From positions 47,283,559 to 47,347,558 of the forward strand of contig NC_082686.1 in NCBI RefSeq assembly GCF_949987515.2: a stretch of 64,000 bases of DNA. The letters are read 5' to 3'. The position numbers were made by a program, and so were the translations under genes. Of the stretch, positions 44,801 through 56,753 are shown piece after piece. The DNA is from Delphinus delphis. Taxonomy: Eukaryota; Chordata; Mammalia; Artiodactyla; Delphinidae. The number at the start of each line of letters is the position of its first letter. Positions within the stretch are counted from its first letter, which is position 1. The notes under the pieces were generated by a model that was given only the letters and a program-made list of their open reading frames with translations, did not search any database and was not told the DNA's origin.

Positions 44801-46104
44801 GAACGCCCTTGTGATTGCAGCTCCCAAGAGTCCTGTACTCTCACTCTAGCCTATACTTGTCCTTTAGCAATTTCTTAAATATTTAGCTGACTTCTTAACT
44901 GCTTATAGTGCCTGGTGGGTGTCTCTTGCTCTGTGTTCTGCCACAAGTGAGCCAGTCTACAGGTTGCAAATTGCCTTGGAAGAACCTGTCCCTTCTTGGA
45001 TTTCAGGCTGGCTGTTTACCCTGTTACCTGAGCTCTCTGGACTCAAGTAAAGTTATGTTTTTATGTTTTATTCTACTTTTTCTTCTTTTTAGGGTGAGTG
45101 TGATGTTTTTCAGCTGTCTGTATGCTAGGTGGAATTAGAATCCTAGTCCAGTGGTTTTTAAATTATTCTACAGATATGCTTCCGGAGTTCCACAAACGTG
45201 ATTGAAATTTTATTTTATAAATATTTTAACTGTCTAAAAATTGTAATAAAATAAATTACACTAAAATGTCTTGTATACCAAAGTCACATTGGAGAACTAT
45301 CAACTTAAATAACTATGTTGCTCTGTTAACTTTTTTTTTTTTCAGACCTCATGAAATCTTCTGCCACCACTTCACACTATCTTTGAACGTCTGGTACCCA
45401 TGGCATTGATTAGGGAGGGTGTGGCTTTGCATATCCAAATTCAGCCCTGTTCCTGTCTACACGTGTAAAATTGCAAAGGCAGGGTTAACTATTGCAGGCA
45501 CATATACACAGTAGTCAGTTAAATGCCAGGCAGTGTCAATGACACCTGTGTTCACTGTACACCAGTTAGTTATGCAGGAACAAGTGAATGGCTAGCATGA
45601 TGCGTCATGACTTTATGTTATTAGCCCATATTGTTCTTTTCTTGATTTATTATAAGGAGTGTAAGCAGTTTAAATATTTCTAATAATTCTACTTGGAAAA
45701 AAATTCTTGTTATTCCTGTTTCAAGCCCTTGGATCAATTTCATTGAAGGATTAAAAAAAAAAACTTTGAAACTACTTAAATCAAACTTTTCTTGACACTG
45801 TGCAACAAAAATGAAATACAGAAATAAGTAAGATGGAGTTTTAGGATAATTGAAGTATGTAACTATCATCTTACAAATTATAAATTTTTATACCAAAACA
45901 GCCTCATTGTGAACACAATTAACTTAAAATTACATCATACATTTAAATGTATGAGATAATTTTTAAGTCAGAACTGCTTTTGTCTGTTTATTTATTGGAG
46001 TTCTGCATAATATTTGGTTTTCAAGAAATAATTCCACTGCCAAAATATGCCTGCCCCAAAAAATAAATTTAATTTTCACTGATTTTAATGGAAAGAATAA
46101 TAAT
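44801..46104. other. Unique sequence, 1.3 kb
   Basis: The early part (to about 45060) may continue the L1M fragment. A hAT-like start, 'ccagtggtttttaaattatt', is at 45149, but no 3' end was found. Poly-T runs occur at 45331-45342. No gene is supported. Confidence 0.4.
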
Positions 46105-46335
46105 ATTTATTAGCAAACCCTTAAATAGAACTTACAATGAGTCACATACTTTTCTAAGCATTTTACATATATATTATTTAATTTAATCCTTATATTAATC
46201 CTATGAAGTAGGTACTGTTATCACCCCTATTAATCAGATGAGGGAAACAGACACATGGTATATGTGAGATAACACAGTTAATAAAAGCAAACCCAGGATT
46301 CAAACCTAGGCAGACTAGTTCCAGCGTTCCAGTGT
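46105..46335 (-). repeat. MIR, nearly complete, antisense
   Basis: 'ttctaagcattttacatata', 'atttaatccttatattaatc', 'ctatgaagtaggtactgtta' and 'gattcaaacctaggcagact' are diagnostic. Confidence 0.85.
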
Positions 46336-47959
46336 GGGATTCAAACCTTGAACCATGAACTGTACTGGTAGTTAGAATGTTAGAGTGGAAGTCTGAAGTC
46401 ATTGTGAAATTTTATTTCTTTTCCTATAAGATGTATGTCTCTCTGTGTGTGTTTCTCGATCGCTCTCTTTTTTTCTAGCTATACTTCCATTTTTCCACTT
46501 GTAGATTAAGTGATAATTGTGTTTATTACCCTTTAGGATGCAATGAGACTTAATACATTAAATATTTTTAAAAGTGCTTTAGGGGTTGGAAAGTAAAGGC
46601 CAAACGACTGTAACATAATTGTCGGGAGCAGGGTTGTTTTGGTCCGTTCCTTTTTTTTTTTTCTGAGTAAATTTAAGATATTTTATGTATCAACAGTCTG
46701 ATTCATTTCACTACCTCCACTTGCTACTGTGGACATTTCCATTCATTCTTCATTGAACATATTCTCACTAACACTCACTAGTTGCCAGAGGCACTGAGCA
46801 GCAAGGCCTGGAAAATTAAGTAGCTTAAGACATGTTCCCTTACTAGTAGGCATTCCCTGCCCAGGTCACAGGTCTTGGTGCTCACGGTTGAGGCATTGGG
46901 TGTGCTTATTAAGTGATAGTCAAAATCTTTGCTGTAGAAGAAAAGTCCCTAAGGAATAGTATTTAATTTGAAGGGTTATAGTTTTGGGGTTGGGCTTTTT
47001 AAAATGGAAAACTAATATTTCCAGGATGAAGAAATTAAGGAAAGTGCTTTTTTTTTAAGTAAATTAGCATTTCAGTAAAGCCAAGTCATTGAGAATCATA
47101 TTAAATGAAACTGTGGATGACTGGGACTTGAAAGGACTTTAAAATTATTTGCTTTTGAAATATGCCTATCAGTTTTATTTTTGCTAAACATGGTAGAATG
47201 GAAAGGAGAGGAAGCCACATTGCATCTCATGATGTCAGGTATTCCTTTGTAGCTCTAGACATCTTCATTCTGAACGTCAACTGGTGGTTTATCCTTGATA
47301 TAAAACATCACAAAGTAGTCAAAATGAACACGTTCATAGGAAGCTATATTTTGCATAAAGCACATTTGAAATCTTCCCATTTTAGGAGACTGGACTTGTA
47401 AGCTTAAAGTTCATAAGGTTTAGATGGTAATAATAAAAATAAATATATGCTTAGAAAAATCATTTCTTTCAAAAGATTGGCCCTTATTATTTGGTATATA
47501 CAGCATAAATTAAAGACACTCTGCACATTTTTGAGAAACTTCATTCATAATTTGACAATTTTTTTCTGCTGTAAAACATGCCTCTTTGTTGGCTAACATT
47601 TTCCATAGGAAAATTTTGCTGAAATTTTTTCCCAAATAATGATAAAGAAGCCTAGCTACATTGTGAAACCTTGTTAAATGAATGAAAAAATTGAGTATTT
47701 TTATGATAGTGTGATTTGTTACTGTAGAGCAGTTCAGAATTACTTATGCTAAATACTAAAACCTCAGTTAGTTTTAGATAAGAGCAGTGTATATAGCATC
47801 TGTTACTTCTAGTGGGCTTCTCCTGAAAGTCATTTCTAATTAAATGTCTGGCTTATGAGCACTAATGAAAGTTATCTTGATGAGGTTTCATATGAGGTAG
47901 GGACCAACAGAAGTTGCCACGATGATGACGACCTGAATCCAGGGAAGCCAGAGATTGCA
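46336..47959. other. Unique AT-rich sequence, 1.6 kb
   Basis: No recognisable repeat or exon. Poly-T runs near 46651-46661 and 47048-47057. The 79-codon frame at 47162-47401 has no known homology that I can recall. Confidence 0.45.
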
Positions 47960-48480
47960 CCTCTTGAGTTGAGATGAAATGTTTACCAGAAGCTCCACAC
48001 CAACCAACCCCAGTCAACAAATGTCAAGAGAGCTAGTTAAATGTTGAGATTTGCTGCTGTTTCTTGTTTTCTGGATAGAGAGAACAGCATGGGCACTGGC
48101 ATGGAGGGATGAAGCAACCTGGCATGAACTGTACACGGTTTCATAATAAGGAGCATAGGGCTAGAGGAGCAGTAGGCAGCATAGCATGGAAAGAAGGTAT
48201 GTCACACAATGCAGCTGACCATCCCAGAAACAATGGGAAGCCAGGGAAGAGATTTAAACCAGAAGATAACATTAATGGCTTCACATTTTAGAAAAGTCAT
48301 TCTAGCATCTAAGTGGAGGACAACTTAGAGGGTAGAGAGATCCAAGGCAGGGGAAGCAAATTAAAGGTATATTCCAGTGGCTCAGCATGATATGATGAGA
48401 GCCTATAGGCAGTAGAAGTGGAGTCAGAGAGGACGTAGAAGGATCAAATATGAGAGATGCTAAGTAAGATAGTAAATATA
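47960..48480 (-). mobile_element. L2 LINE fragment, antisense
   Basis: 'caatgggaagccagggaaga', 'gatttaaaccagaagataac', 'aaagtcattctagcatctaa' and 'gggtagagagatccaaggca' are antisense L2 phrases in the expected order. Confidence 0.7.
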
Positions 48481-49494
48481 CCTAAATAATTTGTTTTCAT
48501 GGGATTTTGCCTTTAAAAGGAATAAAATTCATTTTTGGTGTTTCCATGAAATACATTTCAACAACAAAAAAAAAATAGTTGATTTTAGCATAGAGGCCCT
48601 AAAATGTATGTCACAAACGGTATAGTTTAACTAAGCTCGTTTAACTTCCAAATTTTATCAGAAAAATAATAGAATGAAATCTTTTGAATGGAGCATGAGA
48701 CTGCTGAGATCAGAACTGTTGGGTGGGTTTCTTTATGGAACAGTTAGCTTACTTTGTTTGATGGCCTAATCCTAGCCAGTCGTTTACAAATGTGGATGGA
48801 ATAAGAGGAATCCATTACCATTGCTAGAAAGCCAGTTCAGAGCACATAATATGCTTATATACATTATTAACCTAAAAGAAAAAACTGCAAGAAAAATGGA
48901 AATAGGCCAAATTTTCCATGTGCAAATTATGTCAGCTGGTCCTCTTTAAAATATTCCATTTTGAAGCCACTCATAATTCTACCTGCAGCCATCCTTTACA
49001 TAAAATAAGAAGTAGACATTTCAAAAGAAAACACATTTTTAGGCCATACCTCTGGAAAATATTAGAAATAAATTCTTAATAGTAAAGCATTTAGAATTTG
49101 CATACTCAGAATAAAATCTAAATTTGAAATTCTCTCTTCAGTAATTCCCTCTACCAACCAAATTCATCAGAATGGAAAGATGCTAAAGATGTTATATCAT
49201 GTTCACTTTTCTAATAGGATAATTTCTTTGTGGGAACTAAAGCTCAAGGTGGTGAGCCAGCATTAGAGTCTAGATGTTCATAAGTAGAAATGGTTTATTT
49301 TTCTCTCCCTGTTTTTTGTTTTGTTTTGTTTGTTAGTTCAATCTCATGAGAAACAAGAGAAAATTCTTCAGGAAATTCCACTTGAAGATGGTAATGTTTT
49401 AAAAAGGGAAAGATTAAGTCTGTCATTGTGTGTGTTAAAACATCACCTATATACATCAATACAAAACCCATTAATTAAAATATTGTTAGCTTTT
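48481..49494. other. Unique AT-rich sequence
   Basis: A tttgt-rich run lies at 49310-49335. No feature is recognised. Confidence 0.45.
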
Positions 49495-49960
49495 TATTCT
49501 TGCAGCCAACATTTATGGAATAATGATGATATCCATAGCACTGGTCTAGTGCTATGGGGACATAAAAGTGAATGGGACATGGTTCCTGCCAGCCCTGAAA
49601 GAGGGCACAATTTAGTTGGGAGACAGGCTCACAGATAGCTATTATATAAGGTTGAATTTGTCTAGAGGCTGAAAAAAAAAGAAATACAGAGTACTATAAA
49701 CGGTGAAATAGTTAACTCATTTGTGGTTGAGGGAAACCAGAACATTATCTTGAAGAACTTGGCATTGAAGTTGAATCTGAAGGGATGGAGGGATGGGAAG
49801 GAAGTAGCAGCATTGGAGGAAAGGGAATTCTGAGCACAGATTACTTAGAAATTGGAAAGCAGAGAATATGTCTTAGAAATGACGAGAAGCCTACTTCAGA
49901 TGAAGCAGTAAGGATAATAAAGTGAGACTTACAGTACCTTATAGCTGTCTTTGGAAGCCT
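49495..49960 (-). mobile_element. L2 LINE 3' portion, antisense
   Basis: 'gccaacatttatggaataat', 'gaatgggacatggttcctgc', 'cagccctgaaagagggcaca' and 'tctgaagggatggagggatg' follow the antisense L2 order. The 105-codon frame at 49321-49638 overlaps it and is not a gene. Confidence 0.75.
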
Positions 49961-49994
49961 TTGGAATTTATTGGACACTCAGAGCAAGTTTAAC

Positions 49995-50140
49995 TAAAAG
50001 GTTAAGAGTCTAGGAGCTAGAGACAAATTGCCTGAGTTTGAGACCTGGGTCTACTAAATATTAGCTGTGTGACTTTGGACAAGTTACTTAACCTCTCTGT
50101 GTCTCAGCTTGCTCATCCATGATAAGAGATGAAATTCTTA
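49995..50140 (+). repeat. MIR 5' part, sense
   Basis: 'agctgtgtgactttggacaa', 'gttacttaacctctctgtgt' and 'ctcagcttgctcatccatga' are a very clear MIR core. The element breaks off here and resumes at about 50425. Confidence 0.88.
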
Positions 50141-50424
50141 CATCAGATATTTTGAAATTCAGAATTTTTCAGAAAGATTATATTGTATAGTAATTAGATG
50201 TGTTAGATAACTTCCCCAACAAGGTCTCAGGCAGTGTCTCACCAACACATTTGTGTTTTCACAGCAGTCAATATGGGAGTTTATAAGCGGAATAAAAATG
50301 ATACATAGCCTTATATGCATTCAATTCAGGTTTTATCCAAATGAATTTGTTACAAACTAAGGAAAAGCTACTGGCTTTCAGTGCTTTTTAGATCTCAAAA
50401 TTATGGATAAGGGGTTGGGGGCCT
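50141..50424. mobile_element. Unclassified insertion splitting a MIR
   Basis: About 280 bp lies between two collinear MIR halves, so it must be an insertion. Text such as 'atcagatattttgaaattca' and 'gaatttttcagaaagattat' recalls a small ancient DNA-transposon-like repeat. No terminal repeats or clean target duplication could be fixed. Confidence 0.55.
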
Positions 50425-50530
50425 GTAGCAGTACCATTCTCTTAAGATTGTTGTAAGACTCAAATAAGATGATGTATTTGTAGGGCTTGGCACCCTACTT
50501 GGTACTTGGTAAGTGATCATTGTTACTCTT
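50425..50530 (+). repeat. MIR 3' part, sense
   Basis: 'agtaccattctcttaagatt', 'gttgtaagactcaaataaga' and 'cttggtacttggtaagtgat' continue the MIR interrupted at 50140. Confidence 0.8.
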
Positions 50531-50944
50531 TCTGCATTACTAGTTACAAGCGACATGGGAGAGTAAGTGACATTTCCAAGGTCTCTAGCTAGGCTAGAGT
50601 CAGGCAGCTGAAAGCATTTGACACTGGTGAAGTACATACTATGTTTGCTGGACAGTTGCAACCCTTCCAGCCAAATGAAGCATAATGAAGGCATGAACTT
50701 TGGAGAATAGTGAGACCAAAAAGATAGTGGGCTTGCTAAGGAGGTATAAGGGTGAGGCAGGAGGCAGAAGGGACCCCCAGGTTTGGGAAACAATTGACCT
50801 CTCGTGTTTGCATGGGTACTGTGTCGGAGTGCTGTCCCGTGCATTTCTTTGGTGAGCCTCACAAGCACACTGTGCTGATGTGTGGTGCTTGTAGTTTTTT
50901 GACACCTGACCCTAGTCCTTTCACACCTCCTTATGTTTAACCAC
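50531..50944. other. Unique sequence
   Basis: A long minus-strand frame (50401-50868, 155 codons) crosses from here into the MIR 3' part. It has no recognisable domain and is rejected as coding. Confidence 0.45.
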
Positions 50945-51205
50945 GCTGCCTCTGCTGCCCCAACACTAACTCTGCCCCTACCCTCCTGGCCTACTCCTAC
51001 TTAATCCTTAGGACTAAGCTTGAATGTTACCTCTTCAGTGAAGCCTTCCTTAAATGATTTAGGAATAGTCAAACCCTCCTTCCTCCATCCAGACTTCTGT
51101 GGCACCCTTACCTGTCACAGCATTTGGCACGTTGCCTTAGCTCCTCGTCTGTGTGTTCTGTCTCCCCAGTCATTCCCAGTAGTAATCCCAGCACCCTCAG
51201 TAATA
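50945..51205 (+). mobile_element. L2 LINE fragment, sense
   Basis: 'gcttgaatgttacctcttca', 'gtgaagccttccttaaatga' and 'gtctccccagtcattcccag' are diagnostic sense L2 words. Confidence 0.85.
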
Positions 51206-51214
51206 CATAACTGT

Positions 51215-51357
51215 CATTTAAAACAGATTTAATGAATGTTTGAATCCCTACTTTCCAAGTGGAAAAGTCAGAATATTTCAATAACTTGTCCAACATTGTG
51301 CAGTTTGGTTGGAATTGGGGTTTAAACCAGGTATGCCTGATTCTAAAGTCCATGTTA
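51215..51357 (-). repeat. MIR, antisense
   Basis: 'caataacttgtccaacattg' and 'ggtttaaaccaggtatgcct' followed by 'gattctaaagtccatg' fit the antisense MIR core. Confidence 0.75.
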
Positions 51358-51553
51358 TTTTCTCATCTTCACCTAAAGGAAGAAAAAATGTGTACAGATG
51401 TTTATTTATGCATGTACAGGTGTAAATACTAGTGAAGGTACATGAGAGGATATTACAAAGCCAAGTATAATGTTTTTTGCATTGTACTTTCTGGACAAAT
51501 ACAATATGCCCTTTTAGTCATTTGTAAATATACATAAATAGAAGTTTATGCTT

Positions 51554-51722
51554 TGCAATAGTTGTTTTGTTTTTCTTTCTTTTTTTTTGTTTTTTTTTTT
51601 TGGCCTCTCCACAGGGCTTGCGGGATCTTAGTTCCACGACCAGGGATTGAACCCGTGCCCCCTGCAGTGGAAGCAGGAGTTTTAACCACTGGACCGCCAG
51701 GGAAGTCCCTGCATTAGTTGTT
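51554..51722 (-). mobile_element. tRNA-derived SINE, short antisense copy, with target duplication
   Basis: The element at about 51567-51709 starts with T-runs, then 'ggcctctccacagggcttgc', the B-box complement 'gattgaacccgtg', and ends 'ccagggaagtccc'. Flanks tgcaatagttgtt (51554-51566) and tgcattagttgtt (51710-51722) differ at one base. The tRNA head variant (tccagtggtt, cttccactgcag) differs from the other CHR copies here and is a distinct subfamily. Confidence 0.9.
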
Positions 51723-51989
51723 AAATAATCCTGTTTCTGTAAATCTAATATGATCATTAGTTTAAAACAACATAAAGAAATGGAAAGAAATTGGTAAAAA
51801 CCACCCAAGATCCACTACCCAGAAATAACCTCCTATAAGATGTTAATGAGCTTCATTCTAGATGGTTCTCCATGCATAAAGACCTATGTTCATAATTTAC
51901 AGAAGTTGGATATTATGGTATTTCTAGAAATAAAATAGGGAGATTTTTACCTTCAGTACATTTTTATTGGAATCCTGTTCTCTTAACAA
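51723..51989. other. Unique sequence
   Basis: No feature recognised. Confidence 0.4.
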
Positions 51990-52435
51990 AACCTCAGACA
52001 TGCCATGTGTATTCCCACCTCTGGACCAATTGCTCCCCACTCTGTAGAATGCTGTCCCCCAGTACCACTCAACTAATGTTCTAGACTCCTTCCAGCTTTG
52101 CTCAGAGCTGGGCTTTTTGGTGAGATCTACCTGATCAATCCACCCGTACACTTTCAGTCCTTTCTTAGACTGCTCTTCTCTTCCTTTTTTTCCCACAACA
52201 CTTACTACCTTCTTACATACAATATTATCTGCTTGCTTATTTTATTATTGTCTGTTTCTCCCACTAGAATATCACCTCCATAGAGGTGGAGGTTTTATCT
52301 CTTTTGTTCAGTGACCTATCCCTTATGTCTCTTGTACATGTTGTTCATGATGTACAAAGATGTACATGAAACACCTAGAGTAGTGCCCAATACATAGGCA
52401 TTCAAATAGATCCTTGTTGAAAGAATGAAAATGTT
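51990..52435 (+). mobile_element. L2 LINE 3' end, sense
   Basis: 'tattgtctgtttctcccact', 'agaatatcacctccatagag', 'agtagtgcccaatacatagg' and 'agatccttgttgaaagaatg' follow the sense L2 3' order to its end. Confidence 0.85.
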
Positions 52436-52966
52436 ACAAGAACAAAGAGTTCTGAATATAGCTTTGTAGTTGGTTAATCAAGGCTCTCTCATCTCCTTGT
52501 TTAGTAAATTTATGTGAGCTAATAAATTCTTTAGAGAGCTCAGTAAGTAGAGCTGCAAATACCTTCAAGTTTTACTGAAAAGGCAACTGAATAGCCCTGG
52601 CTATTCCTGTATGTTTCTGAATCTGCTACTATTAGGAGATTGCTACATAGAAACTAAAGAGTTTGCCTGAGAATATATGAAATATATTTCATATCTGAAC
52701 ATATCTTGCACTAAAATGCCTCATAGATAATCGAGGCTTTTGTTCTGTGGACATTTCATCCTTTCTAGAATCCAGAACACTTTATCAGAATTCAGAGATG
52801 AGTGCTCAGGCCAGTGGTGTTTAAGAGCAATTCATTCTCCATGTTTTATTCTAGTACTAATTGATAATATTTGTCAATTGGAAAGTTGGAAAGTTTCTAT
52901 TCCTATGAAAACATGTAGAAATTTGGGGTAGTACCCCATAGAAGTATTTTGATATATGTACTTTAT
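52436..52966. other. Unique sequence
   Basis: No feature recognised. Confidence 0.45.
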
Positions 52967-53280
52967 TATATGTTTTTTGTTTTTTTTTTAAATTTATTTA
53001 TTGGCTGCATTGGGTCTTCGTTGATGCGCGTGGGCTTTCTCTAGTTGCGGTGAGTGGGGGCTACTCTTTGTTGAGGTGCGTGGGCTTCTCATTGCGGTGG
53101 CTTCTCTTGTTGCGGAGCACAGGCTCTAGGTGTGCGGGCTTCAGTAGTTGTGGATTGCGGGCTTAGTTGCTCCGTGGCATGTGGGATCCTCCCGGACAAG
53201 AGATTGAACGCATGTCCCCTGCACTAGCAGACAGATTCTTAACCACTGCGCCACCAGGGAAGTCCCTAGTATATGTTCTT
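52967..53280 (-). mobile_element. Long CHR SINE, antisense, with target duplication
   Basis: The element at about 52978-53269 contains 'attggctgcattgggtcttc', 'tctctagttgcggtgagtgg', 'ttgttgcggagcacaggctc' and the head complement 'ttcttaaccactgcgccacc'. Flanks tatatgttttt (52967-52977) and tatatgttctt (53270-53280) differ at one base. Confidence 0.93.
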
Positions 53281-54327
53281 AATGATATTATATATAAGTA
53301 CAAATACTACCTTTTCTTTGTTGTACCATCTTTTGTCTTATGCCAGCCATGCTTATTATACATTTTGCATCTACCAATTTATTCTGAAGCCTTATGTTTA
53401 TGAGTGAGTGCACATTTTTGTTCAGGTGATTTTTAGAACTATTTTTGAACCATTAAATTGTTTAACCATGGAACTATCCAGACCACCATTCATTTGTATG
53501 ACTCTGTTAATGCCTTATGTAGTATTTCAGAGAAAGTTCCTTCCTCGTTTTTCAAAAATGTGCTTATAAAATTTGTGATGACAATTGAACAGCCCAACCC
53601 TATGAAATGGTAATTTATGCAGCAATAAAAAATAAATAAATCCATGTAATGTTGGCTTGCAGCTGAAGGCAGCTGTGTTAAGCATGTTTTTTAGTCTCTT
53701 ACATCAAAGTAATACATGCAGTGCCATATGAGAATGTGTAGGGCGGACGTCTTTGAAGTACCCCCATATTAGCTGAGCTTTTGTACCCACTCTACAAATA
53801 TGAGGGAATTCATTGTTCTATGTCCATGAGGAATGATAAACACAATAATGAACTTATCAAAAATGCCTTTCAGATGGTTCAAAACCTTTTTACAGCAATT
53901 ATCTCACTTGCCTTTAGAGCCTTTTGAAAATAATTTCTCAAGGACATTTTTCTCTAACTTCTCTGAATTATTGAAGTAGCCAAGAAAGATTTCTCTAAGT
54001 ATTGATGTAGAGAAATTGAAGCATCCCGTTGTTCACCTAGAATCTCCATTCCCAACTGTTCAAACCAGTATGCTATATGACTCTACAGTAGTTACTGAGA
54101 AAAGTAAAATCAGAGGATAAAAGTAAAGGAGAATAGGCCATCTGATGGAATAATTTCAGAATGTAGAACAACTTGCCAAAAGAAGTAAGAACGTGGATTT
54201 TGTCTGAAGAGACTGAACGAAGGCCAAGAGGAGAAAAATCCTATACTACATGATATACATCAATTACCTAATAGATTTTCTTTTATTGTTTTGTTTTCTG
54301 TGATATGTTAATCAGAATGAAAAAGGG

Positions 54328-54328
<1 letters not shown>
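53281..54328. other. Unique AT-rich sequence
   Basis: No repeat or exon recognised. Confidence 0.45.

Positions 54329-54370
<42 letters not shown>
54329..54370. repeat. (TG)n microsatellite
   Basis: About 20 uninterrupted TG units. Probably polymorphic. Confidence 0.97.
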
Positions 54371-56547
54371 CAGGTATAAAGCACAGGGTAACATAAAACT
54401 GAGTTCTACCAAATGTTCAGGTATGGTATGATTGATCCATATTTCTGGAAGTACATCATATATTGGCTTAAGCAGATTTTTTTTTTTTTTTAGTGAAATT
54501 GGAATGTGATTGTTTGGGAGCCAAAAATGCATTCTTTGAGTGCAATTTTACTAGTAGCAATTTATTTATTTATTATGTAGGATGTCTTGTCAAACCAAAT
54601 TAAAGGTTATATTTTGTCTTCTCCATGAGTAATCTAGAGCCAAGAATGAAAACCACATAATATATTTTTAGGATTAAACCATTTATTACTGATAGATAAT
54701 GGCAGAGCAGAAACAGAAGGCACCAGTTAGTCTGCATTAGCTCATAAGCCCTGAATAACTTCTTTGTGAACTCTAAAGGTTTGTGAAATTCTATCACTTG
54801 CATTAACTGTCTTATACATTTCTGATGTGGTCAATTGTCCTCTATCCCTGGTCACTGCAAGGGGCTTCTACTCTCAGGATCTTTGCCAAGAATTTCCCCC
54901 TTTGGGTGTCTTTTAGAAAGAATGAGCCTCCTCTCTGGCCAACCACTTTAACCACTATGGAGGAGGAATCTCTGTGTAGAAAGGAAAGACTCCTGTAGTC
55001 ATAACAGAAAAACCTATTTTTTTTTTACTCAGAATCCTGCCTGATTGAGAAGCTAAGTTAAAATCATATATACAGCTTTTTATTGAGGACATTCTGTGTT
55101 GCCAAACACCAAGGCCCAGTGTACAGAATAAAAACTGAAATAGTCCCTTAATTCAATGTGCATATGAAATAATGCATTTAGATCTGGGTGCCATATTTTA
55201 AAAGGTATATTAACAAACAAATGACCACAATGATAAGGAATTTGTGCAACAGGGACTCCAGAGCTAAATAAACTGAGGAGTTTGATCATGGAAGAAAAAC
55301 TTTAGTGGGAACAAGATAAATCTTGTTAAATATAAATATTTAAAGGGTTTGCCACAAGGAAGGTATAGGGAGTGGGAGTGTAGGATAGGTAGTTAGAAAT
55401 AGCATATTGAAAACATGGTCTTTTTCTTTATAAAACATGGACTACCAGAATTAAAGCTCAGCAAGACTTGGGTTAATTGGAGTACTGAGCAAATTGAGTG
55501 AAAAATCCTACTGGAGGCCATAGTTTATTTAAAAAAAAAGGTTGAGAAACACTGTTTCAGAACATTCAAAGAGCTCCCAAAATGGAATTTGTTGTCCAGT
55601 AAGATAATAAGTCCCAGGAAAGTAAGCTAGCCAAACCGTACTTTTAAAAATAAGTCTGAAATTTCCTTTCAGCCTTCTGAGCGTCTCTTATAATCATAAG
55701 AAAAACTTGTTTCAAAGGCCATTTCTAAAGTCCTGTTGCATATATCCATGAAGCATATTGAAGGCTAAGGCCAGAACACAGTGTATCACAATGCTTTGAT
55801 TCTGATAGGAATCTCATTCATGAGATACAATCTGCATGTGGACCAAAGTCAACAGCAAGAGAAGTCACAGAAGAATTAATTGCTATAAGGTGTTAAATTT
55901 TCTTTTATACCTGTTTTTTAGTCTTGTAAGAGGATACAAGGTAGAAAATGCTAATCATTTTTATTTTAATAAGAACCAAATATATTGAAATTGTAAGACA
56001 TAAAGATAGCTTACATCAACAGGATGCTTGATGGATGGTGCCCATACATCAGTATGTAAACTGATTGTGAAATATCTTGGGATCAGGTGGTCTTTCATGA
56101 AGCTTGGTACACTAAATATATGGCCCTCCATTTCATGGTCATAAACATATACCATTGTAAAATAAAGAGAATAAAGATGTATGTGTGCTTGGTGGGGTTT
56201 GTAGCTTAAAAAAAAATAAAGGAAAAGTATATCACTGGCATAGATTATTTTTAACAACTCAGTTTAAGTGCTAATGAAGGTTAGTCTTCCTAAAAATTCC
56301 TAGTGAAAGAAAACAAGAGGACGGTAACTACGTGATCTGTAGAATTTACTTGAGGTTGGCTGATTTGTATGTTTACCTTTTTTTAATGGGGAGAATTGAG
56401 ATGTTTGTTTGTCAAAGAGAGAAATCACAGATTGCAGATGAGGAGAGAGACCCAGAGAGAGAGAGACTGACTAAAGTAAAATGGAGTGGTGGTGGGTATG
56501 GACCCTAGAACTCAAGTAGAGGAAGGAGAATGGTTCTTCCTCTACTT
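54371..56547. other. Unique AT-rich sequence, 2.2 kb
   Basis: Poly-T run at 54478-54491. A hAT-like 3' end, 'ggttgagaaacactg', occurs at 55541-55555 without a recognised partner. A small (GA)n run lies at 56452-56466. No gene is supported. Confidence 0.45.
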
Positions 56548-56753
56548 CACTGGTTCTCAGTGGGGGACGCTTGTGCCCTACATAGGACATTTGTCAGTGT
56601 CTGACAAGTCACAGCTGGGATTGGGTGGTGCTGTGGCACGTAGTGGGTAGAGGCCAGGGGTGCTGCTAAACATCCTATAATGCCCAGGGCAGGCCCTACA
56701 CCAAAGAGTCATCCAGCCCAGGATGTCTATAGTGCCAAGGTTGAGAAACCCTG
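56548..56753 (+). mobile_element. MER20 DNA transposon (hAT-Charlie), full length
   Basis: It starts 'cactggttctcagtggggga' (CAGTGGTTCTCA-type end) and ends 'gccaaggttgagaaaccctg', with 'tagtgggtagaggccagggg' and 'tgctgctaaacatcctataa' between. The complete MER20 layout of about 206 bp is present. No convincing 8-bp target duplication remains. MER20 copies are known in eutherians to have supplied regulatory sites for endometrial genes. Nothing here shows that this copy is active. Confidence 0.92.

Noticed and set aside
50401..50868. 155-codon minus-strand frame
   Set aside because: It overlaps the MIR 3' part, shows no known domain, and has no splice or promoter context. It is probably chance.
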